64,000 nucleotides of DNA from Paenibacillus tundrae. Lineage in GTDB: Bacteria; Bacillota; Bacilli; Paenibacillales; Paenibacillaceae. The notes under the pieces were generated by a model. That model did no database searches. It was not told where the DNA came from and saw only the letters and a list, made by a program, of their open reading frames with translations. Location: assembly GCF_030812775.1 (NCBI RefSeq), contig NZ_JAUSTI010000004.1, positions 62,001 to 126,000 on the forward strand, written 5' to 3'. Shown here piece after piece: positions 1-9,148 of this stretch; position 1 is the stretch's first letter, and each line of letters begins with the position of its first letter. A program made the position numbers and the translations under genes.

Positions 1-1
1 C

Positions 2-559
2 CATGCTGGTGGAAAATGGATCTTGGGGCGGTGGACAGAAGCAGATCGTTCCTGGCAGAATCGCCGCAACAAACCGCAAAATTATTCAACTGGATTCGGT
101 GTAACTCTGGCTAGATCACTTGTAAATATTGCGGTTCCAGAAATTCAGGGTCATCGATTGCTTGATCCATGCTGCGGAATGGGAACAGTTGTTATTGAGG
201 CGATGTCCATGGGGATTGAGACTAGAGGCAATGATCTGAATCCTCTCGCAGTGCAAGGTGCTCGTGTTAATCTTCCGGCTTACGGATATGACGCGGCATG
301 TATAACTTTAGGTGACATGAATGATTTGCAAGGTACTTATGATGCAGCCATTTTGGACATGCCTTATAATCTATGCTCTGTTCTTCCAGATGATGAGCAA
401 CGAGCGATGCTCACAAGTCTACGGCGATTGACTGGACGAGCGGTAGTCGTCTCTACCGAATGGGTGGAGAACCACTTATTAACTGCAGGCTGGAAGGTGA
501 CACACTACTGCAAGATAAGTAAAGGTACGTTTATACGACATATCTGGTTATGCACATAA
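2..559 (+). CDS. TRM11-like SAM-dependent RNA methyltransferase, 5'-truncated by window edge
   Basis: The reading frame is already open at base 2, so the start lies upstream of the window and only the C-terminal methyltransferase domain is seen. It shows the SAM-binding motif DPCCGMGTVV near visible residue 55 and a DMPYN motif that takes the place of the D/N-P-P-Y catalytic motif of amino-methyltransferases. Both fit the UPF0020/TRM11 family, which methylates guanosines in RNA; an N-terminal THUMP domain would be expected upstream. The exact RNA substrate cannot be told. The TTG at base 23 could be read as a start, but the SAM fold would then lack its leading residues. A perfect inverted repeat follows about 85 bp after the stop. 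Confidence 0.75.
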   Translation, partial: HAGGKWILGRWTEADRSWQNRRNKPQNYSTGFGVTLARSLVNIAVPEIQGHRLLDPCCGMGTVVIEAMSMGIETRGNDLNPLAVQGARVNLPAYGYDAACITLGDMNDLQGTYDAAILDMPYNLCSVLPDDEQRAMLTSLRRLTGRAVVVSTEWVENHLLTAGWKVTHYCKISKGTFIRHIWLCT

Positions 560-644
560 GCTCGGGTGCTACTGGAAACTATTACAGTTGCTGATATTAA
601 ATTTCTTTAAAGATAATGTAAAATAAAGTAAAATTATAGAAAAT

Positions 645-692
645 GAAAACCTCCAATCCTGGAAAAGTATGTATTCCGGAGTGGAGGTTTTC
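645..692. terminator. Bidirectional terminator hairpin
   Basis: A perfect 11-bp stem (GAAAACCTCCA at 645-655, TGGAGGTTTTC at 682-692) sits between two convergent genes, with A-rich sequence on the left and T-rich sequence on the right. It can serve both the methyltransferase and the dehydrogenase. Confidence 0.75.
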
Positions 693-731
693 TGTTATTT
701 GTACAATTATGCATAGAAATGATTGGATGAT

Positions 732-1688
732 TTAATACTGATGATCATAATCTACTGGATTACGAGGGAGGGATTTGCCAGCAAGGTAGGCCTCTAAATT
801 TTCTAGGAAAATATCGAGTGCGCGATCCTTGTATGCTTCTGTGCTCCCTGCAATATGCGGTGTAATTAATACATTGTCCATTCCCCACAGAGGATGTTCT
901 GAAGGGAGTGGTTCCTCCTCAAATACATCCAGACCGGCAAAGGCGAGGTGACCGCTATTTAGAGCATCTAGAAGCGCATCGGTTTTCACACTAGGACCTC
1001 GTCCCACATTGATGAAGCAGGCACCTGGTTTAAATTGTGCGAAGGCAGCCTCGTTATAGAGATGCTTCGTCTCATCCGTCAGTGGCAGAATGTTAATGAC
1101 ATAGTCACCTTGCCCTAAGGCTTCATGTAAACCGGACATGTCATACATCCGATCAACATTAGGAACATCCTTACCGGAGCGACGCACACCAATGACGTTC
1201 ATGCCTAACGCTTTGAGAATTCGAGCTGTTTCACTACCGATCTCTCCTACACCAGCAATGACAGCTGTTTTTCCATGTAATTCAGGCAGAGGCTGATCAG
1301 GTGCTTTCCACTCACGTTGCTGTTGGTATAGCATCGCTTGTCTCAACCAACGACTGTGAGATAACATCATGCCCAAAATAATTTCTGTAATTGGAATGGA
1401 GTGGACTCCATTTGCACTGGTTACTTGAATTTGCTGTTGTTTCAGATCAGAGAATGGCAGGTTATCGACACCGGCAGACCAGACCTGAATCCACTTCAAG
1501 GAGCCTTGTTTCTTGAGTACATGTTCTGTAATGAGAGGAGACCAGCCAAGAATGATTTCAGCTTCTTGTAGCTCTGCCTTGTCCATGTCTTTGGCTTTGC
1601 CAACGTTCAAGGTATAACCAGGTGCAGCGTCCAAAATTCGTTGTTGCTGTTCCTCAGACAGTGCTGGAAAACATACAATTTTACCCAT
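732..1688 (-). CDS. D-2-hydroxyacid dehydrogenase (NAD(P)-dependent)
   Basis: This 318-residue protein belongs to the D-isomer-specific 2-hydroxyacid dehydrogenase family, which interconverts 2-oxoacids and D-2-hydroxyacids with NAD(P)H. The Rossmann motif GVGEIGS lies near residue 145. The catalytic triad elements are recognisable: Arg in NVGRGPSV, Glu in DVFEEEPLP and His in ITPHIAGST. The length matches the family. An AGGAGG site lies about 9 bases before the ATG, which supports this start. It appears monocistronic and converges on the preceding gene across a shared terminator. The substrate (phosphoglycerate, glyoxylate, hydroxypyruvate or another) cannot be assigned from the motifs. Confidence 0.85.
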   Translation of the reverse strand: MGKIVCFPALSEEQQQRILDAAPGYTLNVGKAKDMDKAELQEAEIILGWSPLITEHVLKKQGSLKWIQVWSAGVDNLPFSDLKQQQIQVTSANGVHSIPITEIILGMMLSHSRWLRQAMLYQQQREWKAPDQPLPELHGKTAVIAGVGEIGSETARILKALGMNVIGVRRSGKDVPNVDRMYDMSGLHEALGQGDYVINILPLTDETKHLYNEAAFAQFKPGACFINVGRGPSVKTDALLDALNSGHLAFAGLDVFEEEPLPSEHPLWGMDNVLITPHIAGSTEAYKDRALDIFLENLEAYLAGKSLPRNPVDYDHQY

Positions 1689-1911
1689 GATATGTAACCT
1701 CCTAAGTTTTATTCACTTGTAACATCAAGTGTAGCAGATTTGAAGTTGATGTGCAGAAAGAGCAAGTGGGTAGGTGGCTACCTCTAAGGCATTCTGGCAT
1801 CGAATTCGTCAGTGCAACATTTTTTAGTTGGATATATATATTTATTTACCCAACTTGAAACAATAGGTATGACTGTGAAATAATAAAACGAACTTTAGAG
1901 GGGTGTATCCG

Positions 1912-2532
1912 ATGAACTATCGTAACCATAATGATTCGCATGTTAATCACCATTCGCAACAAGAAAGGCTGTTTACAGCCATTCGCCTTCCTGATTCCAT
2001 TCAGGAAACGCTGCAAATGGATGCAAGGCTTGCGCAAAGCAAACTCGATTTTCGCAAGTGGACTCATCACAAAGATTATCATATCACTTTGCAATTTCTG
2101 GGAGATACACTTGTAAGTAATATGGGCCATCTTCGGAAGGCGCTTCGTGAAGTCAGTGCAGAAGTTCAATCCTTTTCGTTGCAAATTACCGATTGGGGTA
2201 CATTCGGACTGGAGCAGACGCCAAAAGTGTTGTGGAGAGGTGTTAGCGGAGAAATGGATCGTTTGAATCTGTTGCAGAAGCGAATTGTAGAAGCGACATC
2301 AGAGCTGGGATATAAAGCGGAGTTGAGACCCTACCGACCTCATATTACAATCGCTAGAAAGTTCCTGGGAGTTGTCCCTGGAAATGAAAATAAAGGAATT
2401 ATTGAGGTGCTTCCAGAACATTCTACTGGAACACTTTCATGGAATGTGGAGGATTTTGTGCTTTATGTGACGAGGCTTGGCCGTAGCCCGATGTATGAGA
2501 TTGTGGAGACGTTTTCTTTTTCCGGAAAATGA
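1912..2532 (+). CDS. thpR: RNA 2',3'-cyclic phosphodiesterase (2H/LigT family)
   Basis: The 206-residue product has the two tetrapeptide signatures of the 2H phosphoesterase superfamily, HITL in YHITLQFLGD near residue 57 and HITI in RPHITIARK near residue 143. These supply the two catalytic histidines. Bacterial members open 2',3'-cyclic phosphates on RNA ends and can ligate 2'-5' tRNA halves in vitro. The ATG at 1912 is preferred over the in-frame GTG at 1903 because the AGAGGGG at 1897-1903 is correctly spaced for it. It is a single-gene unit between unrelated neighbours. The fold call is firm; the biological substrate is not known from sequence. Confidence 0.85.
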   Translation: MNYRNHNDSHVNHHSQQERLFTAIRLPDSIQETLQMDARLAQSKLDFRKWTHHKDYHITLQFLGDTLVSNMGHLRKALREVSAEVQSFSLQITDWGTFGLEQTPKVLWRGVSGEMDRLNLLQKRIVEATSELGYKAELRPYRPHITIARKFLGVVPGNENKGIIEVLPEHSTGTLSWNVEDFVLYVTRLGRSPMYEIVETFSFSGK

Positions 2533-2657
2533 TTTATATCCCATATAATCACATTGACATTACGTTGTTCCCTATGTAATATTAGCCATCGTTATTCAAA
2601 TTCTTTTTTTTGGGTTACTTAGATTAGGGAATTGTTGCGACTAGGAGGAATCTTCGA

Positions 2658-3515
2658 ATGGATATTATAAGCAAGAATCGTTGGGTAGCACCGATGTTAT
2701 CTGTGCTGCTTGTGTGTATAGTGGGGGTTAATGTAGTCCAGGCGACTGGGAAGTGGAATGAGGATAGTGATAGTAAGCAGATGACTGAGCTCACAGCGTC
2801 TGTGAATAATGGGGCAGTTTCTTCAAACGAGGATAGGCGAATGCTGCAAGACGGGACAAGTCTGTCTAAGGATACGTCTGCTTCGAATGCAGACTGGATT
2901 AACACGCATCCGGCCAAAAATTGGCTTGTTTCTGCTCAGGAAGAGCAACAGCTAGCAGAGGCTAGAGCCAAAAATAAGGCAAGAGCAGCCGCGGCAGCTC
3001 AAGCTAAGAAAGAAGCAGCAGTGAAATTGGCGAAGATTGAGAAAGCCAAAGCAGCAGCTGCGCTTACAACTCCCCCCAAAAAACTTTACTTTACGCGGAC
3101 CAAACTTCTGAACCAGGCGGACTCGAAGCTCGCTTCCTGGTCATACAGTGTGTCTGATAAAGATGTGCTTCTGCTGCAAAAAATCGTCATGGCAGAGGCG
3201 GAAGGTGAACCGTACGAAGGCAAAGTGGCAGTTGCCAATGTTGTCTTAAACCGGCTGCGGTCAGCCAATTTTCCCGACTCCATTTACAAAGTAATTTATC
3301 AGAAATCTCAGTTTAGTCCTGTAGCTAACGGACGTTTAAAACGCGTTGTTCCGAATGAGGACAGCATTAAGGCCGTGAATGCAGCATTGAACGGGAAGAA
3401 GGAAGTAGCCGATGATACGTATTATTTCTTATCATTGACGCTTGCGGATGATCTGACAGTGGCTCGTTCACAGAAAAAGGTAAAAACAATCGGTCATCAT
3501 ACATTTTACAAGTAA
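2658..3515 (+). CDS. SleB/CwlJ-type cell wall hydrolase, secreted
   Basis: The 285-residue protein starts with a signal or anchor segment (about residues 10-29). An Ala/Lys/Glu-rich probable coiled coil follows at about 95-137, and a C-terminal Hydrolase_2 domain runs from about residue 168. The core motif KIVMAEAEGEP carries the probable catalytic Glu at about residue 180, and VAVANVVLNRL follows, as in SleB and CwlJ. These lytic enzymes act on peptidoglycan, in spores on the cortex. No peptidoglycan-binding repeat is present, so a germination role is not proven; a vegetative wall-turnover enzyme is equally possible. AGGAGG at 2643-2648 supports the start. The gene stands alone. Confidence 0.8.
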   Translation: MDIISKNRWVAPMLSVLLVCIVGVNVVQATGKWNEDSDSKQMTELTASVNNGAVSSNEDRRMLQDGTSLSKDTSASNADWINTHPAKNWLVSAQEEQQLAEARAKNKARAAAAAQAKKEAAVKLAKIEKAKAAAALTTPPKKLYFTRTKLLNQADSKLASWSYSVSDKDVLLLQKIVMAEAEGEPYEGKVAVANVVLNRLRSANFPDSIYKVIYQKSQFSPVANGRLKRVVPNEDSIKAVNAALNGKKEVADDTYYFLSLTLADDLTVARSQKKVKTIGHHTFYK

Positions 3516-3726
3516 AACAAGCTGGATGTGTTAATTAATCAAAGGTCGGTTCAAAAAGGTGCTAATCGTGCCGATAATTCTGCAAACAGGCAGGCTAGTT
3601 AACTATGTGAGCTTCACTGGTGACCAAAAATAGCCGGATTGTCCTGGTTTATTTCGTAGTTTTGAAAGATCATTACTTTTAAATTACCCTTTTATATGGA
3701 AAATCATACGATAAAATGATCGAAAT

Positions 3727-3766
3727 AAAAAAGGTTCCTTCCAACTTGTGGAGGGAACCTTTTTTG
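3727..3766 (+). terminator. Rho-independent terminator
   Basis: The inverted repeat AAGGTTCCTTCC...GGAGGGAACCTT is followed by a T run. It lies about 210 bp past the cell wall hydrolase stop, in the otherwise gene-free 3516-3875 interval, and is flanked by A/T runs on both sides, so it may serve both strands. Confidence 0.75.
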
Positions 3767-3875
3767 CATGGTGTAATTCGAGAGAAATAGGCTAGATGAA
3801 GTCAAATGAGATCATATAACTCGTCTTATCCTCAGTACGACCCTCGTAGAACGAATCTACAGGGGTATAGAGGGC

Positions 3876-5096
3876 TTAGAATGGGATTCTAGTACCTGAC
3901 AGCGGCGTGGCAGTGATTCCTGCTGTAAAACGCTCCTTAGGAGTGTTTGTAAGTTCCGTAGTCGTTGGAAATAATAAGTCATGGACAGCCTGTGCGCAGC
4001 ATGTAGGATCGTAAGTTGATTTTGACTTGGTGATTTTAGCGCTACTAGGCTGTTCCTCAGCCGATGTCTGAGCAGAATGTTGATCACATAATTCGCCAAA
4101 TCGTTTCGAAATGACCTCTGCTGAATGAATGACCTGCCCATATCCGGCTTGTACGAAATATTCACAATTTTCTTCCTCTTGCCCCGGAAGGGGAGGAACA
4201 AACAGCATAGGCAATCCTTTCGCCAGTGCCTCCGTACATGTCATGCCACCAGGCTTCGTGATTAGCACATCGGATACATCCATCAGCTTGCTGACTTCAC
4301 GGGTGTACCCATAGATCCGAATGTTTGGATGCTGGAAGCAGGGCATTTCTTTCATTTTGGCTATCATCTTTTCATTGCTCCCGAGACAGAAGAGAAGCTG
4401 CACACGGTCTGCCCACGAGGTTAATGCCTTCATATGTTCCTCGTCAAAAGAAAGTCCCCAGCCTCCACCCATTAGTAGAGCTGTAGGCATATCCTTAAGC
4501 CCAGACTCCTGTCTTAACGTGGCTTTATCTCCTGCCTCCCAGAAGTCGGGATGCACTGGAATGCCCGTAATTTGAATACGGGACGGTTCGACCCCTCTAA
4601 TCTCTAGCAATGCTTTTACCTGTGGGGTAGAAACCAGATATTTGTTCACCTCTGGATTGATCCATGTTCCATGGACATCGTAATCGGTAACGACGGTATA
4701 TAAAGGAACATCAAGTCCTTGGCGCTTAAGCCTAGAAATGACCGCATTCGGAAATGGGTGGGTACAGATGACGGCATCTGGCTTCAATTGAGCTACGACC
4801 TGCGCCGTTTGCGTATAGAAAATACGGTGTAGCGCTAATTTCGTAAAACCGTTCAGTGATTTGTTATATTGCGTGCGGTATAACAAACTGACAAGTTTGG
4901 GCTGCACAGACAATGTTTTGCGGTATGCAGAGAAAATTAACGGAGCTACCGTTGGATTCAAAAATTTACCGAGCTCAATCACTCGACTATGGATATGTGG
5001 ACTTACTTTCTTAATTCCGCTTGCCAGTGCATGGGCGGCTTGGGTGTGACCGGTGCCGAAACCTTCGGATAATAAGAGCACTCTTGGTTTTCGCAT
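3876..5096 (-). CDS. Processive diacylglycerol beta-glucosyltransferase-like (MGDG synthase family)
   Basis: This 406-residue GT-B enzyme has the MGDG-synthase N-terminal domain (LLLSEGFGTGHTQAAHAL at the start, TDYDVHGTW near residue 150). Its C-terminal nucleotide-sugar domain carries KPGGMTCTEALAKG near residue 285. UgtP-type members transfer glucose from UDP-Glc to diacylglycerol for glycolipids and lipoteichoic acid anchors, at the inner membrane face. The Ser/Thr-rich C-terminal tail after about residue 340 is an odd extension. The ATG at 5096 is chosen because AAAGGTGA lies just upstream; the in-frame ATG at 5114 has no ribosome site. The gene is monocistronic and divergent from the TetR gene. 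Specificity could differ from UgtP. Confidence 0.75.
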   Translation of the reverse strand: MRKPRVLLLSEGFGTGHTQAAHALASGIKKVSPHIHSRVIELGKFLNPTVAPLIFSAYRKTLSVQPKLVSLLYRTQYNKSLNGFTKLALHRIFYTQTAQVVAQLKPDAVICTHPFPNAVISRLKRQGLDVPLYTVVTDYDVHGTWINPEVNKYLVSTPQVKALLEIRGVEPSRIQITGIPVHPDFWEAGDKATLRQESGLKDMPTALLMGGGWGLSFDEEHMKALTSWADRVQLLFCLGSNEKMIAKMKEMPCFQHPNIRIYGYTREVSKLMDVSDVLITKPGGMTCTEALAKGLPMLFVPPLPGQEEENCEYFVQAGYGQVIHSAEVISKRFGELCDQHSAQTSAEEQPSSAKITKSKSTYDPTCCAQAVHDLLFPTTTELTNTPKERFTAGITATPLSGTRIPF

Positions 5097-5394
5097 GAGT
5101 TCACCTTTATTCATAAATTTAAATTCAAATCAGTGTAAGTAGATTTTGCCGGAACGTTGCGATACTACAAGAATATACAACGAGGCGGAAAATCATGTTT
5201 TTTTATTCGTTAGATAATTACACAAGATGAAGAGTTCTGAGACATATAACTTCCGTTTCATTCGCGTTGATGGAATCATCATACACTATAGACGACGTTC
5301 CTCGTAGTTTCCACTGCATTTCGGTTAAAAAATATTAACACAAATTTTTAGTTTTAGGGTTGCAATCATTTTTCAAAGGTGGTATTGTAATTTT

Positions 5395-5425
5395 TGACCG
5401 AATGACCGAAATGTATTTTTGGTCA
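5395..5425. promoter_or_regulatory. Candidate TetR operator upstream of the regulator gene
   Basis: Two head-to-tail copies of TGACCGAA (5395-5402 and 5403-5410) are followed by GGTCA at 5421-5425. This forms an inverted repeat TGACC-N13-GGTCA. The same arrangement, with the same 13-base gap, recurs before the downstream membrane protein gene. Confidence 0.6.
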
Positions 5426-5464
5426 ATTCCTAAAGGACGATCATGGAATAAAGGAGGAGATATG

Positions 5465-6046
5465 ATGGCTCCGATTGACCGGAGACAGCAGGTGATACAA
5501 GCGGCAGCGCAATCGTTCGCCATGTTCGGATATAAGGCGACCACGATGGATCAGGTAGCCAAAATTGCGAATGTGGGCAAAGGAACGATTTACACGTTTT
5601 TTACGAATAAGGAGCAGTTGTTTGATCAGATTTTGGTGGATGTCATCCAGGAGATGAAGAACATTGCTCATCGTGAAGTTCATCAGGAAAGTGCGTTTTT
5701 TGAGAATCTGTTCCGCGTCCTGGACTCATTGTTGGAATTCAGACGGGATCACGATCTGTTGGTGAAACTTGCTCAAGAGCTAAAGGATTTCGGTACACTT
5801 CAGGCCAAAGAAGGTCTGGATAAAGTGGAAAAGGTCATTTCGGACTTTCTCACACGTGAGTTAGAGAAGGCTAAGGCATCAGGCGAAATTCGCGACTGCG
5901 ATCCACAGGTCGTGTCATTTATGATGATTCGATTATACATTGCCCTAACGTCGGATTGGAATAAGCAACATGAGCCACTTAGCAAGGAACAGATCAAAAG
6001 CTACTTTCGCCTTTTCTTAATGGAAGGAATTGCTGTTGTTACTTAA
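5465..6046 (+). CDS. TetR/AcrR family transcriptional regulator
   Basis: The 193-residue protein has a canonical TetR N-terminal helix-turn-helix: the recognition stretch VAKIANVGKGTIYTFF lies within the first 50 residues, followed by the KEQLFDQIL helix. The C-terminal half is a helical ligand and dimer domain. AAGGAGGAGA directly upstream fits the ATG at 5465 (5462 is possible); the longer frame to 5360 would run through the operator. It is followed at once by a YhgE/Pip membrane protein, a pairing seen often in Firmicutes. With matched inverted repeats before both genes, autoregulation and local repression of the neighbour are likely. The ligand is unknown. Confidence 0.85.
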   Translation: MAPIDRRQQVIQAAAQSFAMFGYKATTMDQVAKIANVGKGTIYTFFTNKEQLFDQILVDVIQEMKNIAHREVHQESAFFENLFRVLDSLLEFRRDHDLLVKLAQELKDFGTLQAKEGLDKVEKVISDFLTRELEKAKASGEIRDCDPQVVSFMMIRLYIALTSDWNKQHEPLSKEQIKSYFRLFLMEGIAVVT

Positions 6047-6099
6047 ATGGTACGACGGTGAGGCTTGTCGGAAGACAGGTTGTTTTTTTTGCTCTAAAT

Positions 6100-6122
6100 T
6101 GACCGTTTGAGGAAAATGGTCA
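6100..6122. promoter_or_regulatory. Candidate TetR operator upstream of yhgE-like gene
   Basis: TGACC at 6100-6104 and GGTCA at 6118-6122 form an inverted repeat with a 13-base gap, matching the site at 5403-5425. It lies about 90 bp before the YhgE-like start codon. Confidence 0.6.
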
Positions 6123-6211
6123 TACGTTATTTCAGAAATTTACTTTTTCACAACCAATGTTTACATTACAAGGAATTCCTGCTGATTAGCAGAGACAAGG
6201 GGAGAAATGAC

Positions 6212-8494
6212 ATGAAATCGTTATCCGTGTTTTTCAAGGATGTGGGATCGGCCGTGAGAAACCCGAAGGTATTGATCCCCGTTATCGCCATTATGTTTAT
6301 TCCGATTCTGTATAGTGGTATCTACCTAGCGGCCTATTGGGATCCATATGGTCATGTGGATCAGATGCCTGTCGCAGTAGTCAACCTCGATAAAGGGGCT
6401 GAGCTGGAAGGGAAGTCCTTGCACATTGGGGAAGATCTCGTGGATGAGTTGAAGAAAAATGCAGATTTTAAATGGGAATTTGTCAATAGTGCTCAAGCCC
6501 AGCAAGGTATGAAGGACGATAAGTACTACATGCAAATTACGATTCCTGAAAATTTCTCATCAAAGGCTACCACATTGCTGGATGATCAACCTAAACCTGC
6601 AGACCTCATCTATGAACCTAATGGTAACTATAGCTTCGTAGGTGCTCAGATTGGTAAGACGGCAATTAAGGATCTGAAGGCGAAAGTATCAGCTAAAGTG
6701 ACAGAGGCTTATGCGGAGACATTGCTTGATAAGTTCTCAGAGGTATCAGATGGACTTGCTGAAGCTGGAGACGGTGCTGGCGAGCTGAATACCGGTGCAG
6801 GCAAGCTGGATGATGGTGCTGTGAAGCTCAAAGATAATTTGGCTAAGCTTGCATCAGGAACGATCGAACTACAAGAAGGGCTCTCACCTTTGACAGACGG
6901 TGTCAATGCGCTTCATACCGGAGCTACGAAGTTGGAGACAGGTACTTCAAGCTTGGTTTCTGGCCTACAGCAGCTTCAAACCGCAGCCGGAACACAGCTT
7001 CAGAGCGGAGCTGATCAGTTGAAAGAGGGTAGCGACAAGCTGGCAGCTGGTCTGCAAACGTCGCTGGATGGTACAAGTAAGCTGCAAACAGGGCTGCAAG
7101 CCTCCGAACAAGGTAGCGCTAAATTGTCAGAGGGTCTGCAAAGTGCAGTTCAAGGTAGTGGTGCTTTAGCTACAGGATTGCAGTCGGCTGTCGACGGAAG
7201 TGGACAGGTTGCAGATGGGGCTAAAGGCGTTGCCGATGGATTGAAGCAGCTTGCTGCCGCAAATCCAGAGCTAGCCGAGAGTGCTGATGTGCAGAAGCTG
7301 CTCGCAGCAAGTCAGGCAGTTGCCGATGGCAGTGCGCAGCTACATGAGAGTGAGCAGAAGCTCGCACAGGGTGCAGGTCAATTGCATGAAGGTAACCAAC
7401 AACTGGCTACCGGAGCAGAGCAACTGCATGAAGGTCAGCAGCAACTGCTTGCAGGTGCAGGTCAGCTTGTGGGCGGACAAGAGCAATTGCTCGCAGGTGC
7501 GAGCCAACTTTCTGATGGGGGTTCTAAGCTTTCAGATGGGTTAAAACAATTTACAGGTAAGCTCAGCGAGGCTGCAAACGGTGGTGCGCAATTGGCGAGT
7601 GGTGTCAAACAACTTGGAACAGGCACAAGCGCTTTGCAAACGGGCGTTGGTAAATTAAGCGGAGGCGTATCCTCCCTAACGGACGGTTCCAAACAACTCG
7701 GTGATGGTGCAGGCAAGCTTGCCGATGGATTGTCCGAGTTGAAGGATGGTTCGAATGAGCTGGCAACGAAATTGAATGATGCTGCTCAGAAAACGTCTGA
7801 AGTGAAGAAAACCGATGATGTTGTGAATATGTTCGCTGAACCGGTGAACTCATCGGAGAATGAAGCAGAGGTTGTGCCAAACTACGGTACAGGATTGACG
7901 CCTTTCTTCTTATCAATCGGATTGTTTGTTGGATCTCTGATCTCAACGATTGTACTGAAAATGCGTGATACATCCGTGCCAGGTGCATCTGGATGGAGTC
8001 GATTCGTCAGCCGTACACTGGTCTTTGGTTCGATGAGCGTCTCCCAGTCCGTGATTGTAGCAAGCTTCATGTTGTATGGACTTGGATTAGAGACACACAG
8101 TGTACCACTGTTCTACCTGTTCACGATCATTACGGGCCTAACCTTCATGATGATTGTGCAGGCACTTGTAACATGGCTTGATCTGCCAGGACGTTATGTA
8201 GTCATCTTGCTGTTGGTCTTCCAACTCGCGGCAAGTGCAGGAACGTTCCCAGTGGAGCTGATTCCATCATGGTTGCAAGCGTTCAGTCCTTGGCTGCCAA
8301 TGACTCATAGCATTATGGGCTTCAAGGCGGTTGTATCTAGCGGTAACTTTGATGTGATGTGGCATCAAGCTGGAATTTTGGCGATCTATGCTGGAGTCTC
8401 CATCCTGCTCACGCTTGCCTTCTTCCTATGGAACGGCAGAAAGCCGAAAAAGGAAGTTGAATTGGTCGAATCGGGTCAAGTTGTGACTGCATAA
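6212..8494 (+). CDS. YhgE/Pip domain membrane protein
   Basis: The 760-residue protein has one N-terminal membrane segment (about residues 20-40). A large extracytoplasmic region follows, dominated from about residue 190 to 540 by imperfect repeats of the type L-x-x-G-A-x-x-L. The C-terminus holds about five membrane helices. This is the layout of the YhgE/Pip family (phage infection protein in Lactococcus; ESX- or export-associated relatives elsewhere). Its molecular role is not settled. The repeats are Gly/Ala/Gln-rich and helical, probably a long coiled rod. AAGGGGAG at the correct distance supports ATG 6212 rather than the upstream frame extension. It follows the TetR gene and probably answers to it. 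Confidence 0.85.
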   Translation: MKSLSVFFKDVGSAVRNPKVLIPVIAIMFIPILYSGIYLAAYWDPYGHVDQMPVAVVNLDKGAELEGKSLHIGEDLVDELKKNADFKWEFVNSAQAQQGMKDDKYYMQITIPENFSSKATTLLDDQPKPADLIYEPNGNYSFVGAQIGKTAIKDLKAKVSAKVTEAYAETLLDKFSEVSDGLAEAGDGAGELNTGAGKLDDGAVKLKDNLAKLASGTIELQEGLSPLTDGVNALHTGATKLETGTSSLVSGLQQLQTAAGTQLQSGADQLKEGSDKLAAGLQTSLDGTSKLQTGLQASEQGSAKLSEGLQSAVQGSGALATGLQSAVDGSGQVADGAKGVADGLKQLAAANPELAESADVQKLLAASQAVADGSAQLHESEQKLAQGAGQLHEGNQQLATGAEQLHEGQQQLLAGAGQLVGGQEQLLAGASQLSDGGSKLSDGLKQFTGKLSEAANGGAQLASGVKQLGTGTSALQTGVGKLSGGVSSLTDGSKQLGDGAGKLADGLSELKDGSNELATKLNDAAQKTSEVKKTDDVVNMFAEPVNSSENEAEVVPNYGTGLTPFFLSIGLFVGSLISTIVLKMRDTSVPGASGWSRFVSRTLVFGSMSVSQSVIVASFMLYGLGLETHSVPLFYLFTIITGLTFMMIVQALVTWLDLPGRYVVILLLVFQLAASAGTFPVELIPSWLQAFSPWLPMTHSIMGFKAVVSSGNFDVMWHQAGILAIYAGVSILLTLAFFLWNGRKPKKEVELVESGQVVTA

Positions 8495-8575
8495 AGCATA
8501 GAGAAGTGCGAATTTATAAAAAATAAAGTTTGTAGTTCAGTATCAAAATTATGCAACATAGTAGTCAAATAGTGC

Positions 8576-8613
8576 AAAGAGCCTGCTGCCCAAAAATGGG
8601 TGGTAGGCTCTTT
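8576..8613 (+). terminator. Rho-independent terminator
   Basis: A long stem, AAAGAGCCTGCTGCCC at 8576-8591 against GGGTGGTAGGCTCTTT at 8598-8613, with a 6-base loop, ends the TetR/YhgE unit. Confidence 0.8.
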
Positions 8614-8734
8614 CTGTATACAAATGCATGCTAGAAGGCTGAAGGAGGCTTACTAGGATTTTACATTTGACTAAATGTGGCTGAAACACACGCCCCATAT
8701 GGAATGATTTTCTTTTGTCAGCAGATAAAATCAG

Positions 8735-8762
8735 TTGTACTCTATCATAAAATGTGTATAAT
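8735..8762 (+). promoter_or_regulatory. Candidate sigma-A promoter for glutamate synthase
   Basis: TTGTAC (8735-8740), a 16-base spacer and TATAAT (8757-8762) would give a leader of roughly 380 bases before gltB. A second candidate in the same interval is TTGCGC (8849-8854), 17 bases, TAAAAT (8872-8877). A short perfect inverted repeat ACCGAA-TCG-TTCGGT (8957-8971) follows. No coding sequence was seen between 8614 and 9148. Confidence 0.45.
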
Positions 8763-9148
8763 TATTCGAAAAAGAGATGAATTTAAACGTCACCACACTA
8801 AAGCTGTACTGCAAAACATTTCTTATCAGAGGTATTAAAAAGTTTAAATTGCGCTGATGTTAGGTCGGTGTTAAAATAATAGAACTATATCAAAAAAACG
8901 TCGCTTCATAATGAGTGGTCGTGCCAGCGGCTACGTGTTGTTATATTAGACTGTTTACCGAATCGTTCGGTCAGTCCACTTTCAAATAGCGGCTGCCTCA
9001 GTCGCAATGCTTTAAACTATGACAGATGATGGCTGTCACCTCTATTCAGCAGGCTGCGTTAATTAGCCCGCTCCTCCCGTTTCATTGTTGCTTGTTGCCT
9101 ATGTTCTTGATCTTTCCGAAATACTTCATTATAGAAAGGTTGCGTTCC

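Noticed and set aside
6780-7790. Repetitive DNA inside the YhgE-like gene, at first sight a tandem repeat array
   Set aside because: The repetition is at protein level (L-x-x-G-A-x-x-L), with variable codons, and is typical of the family; it is not a DNA repeat or CRISPR array.
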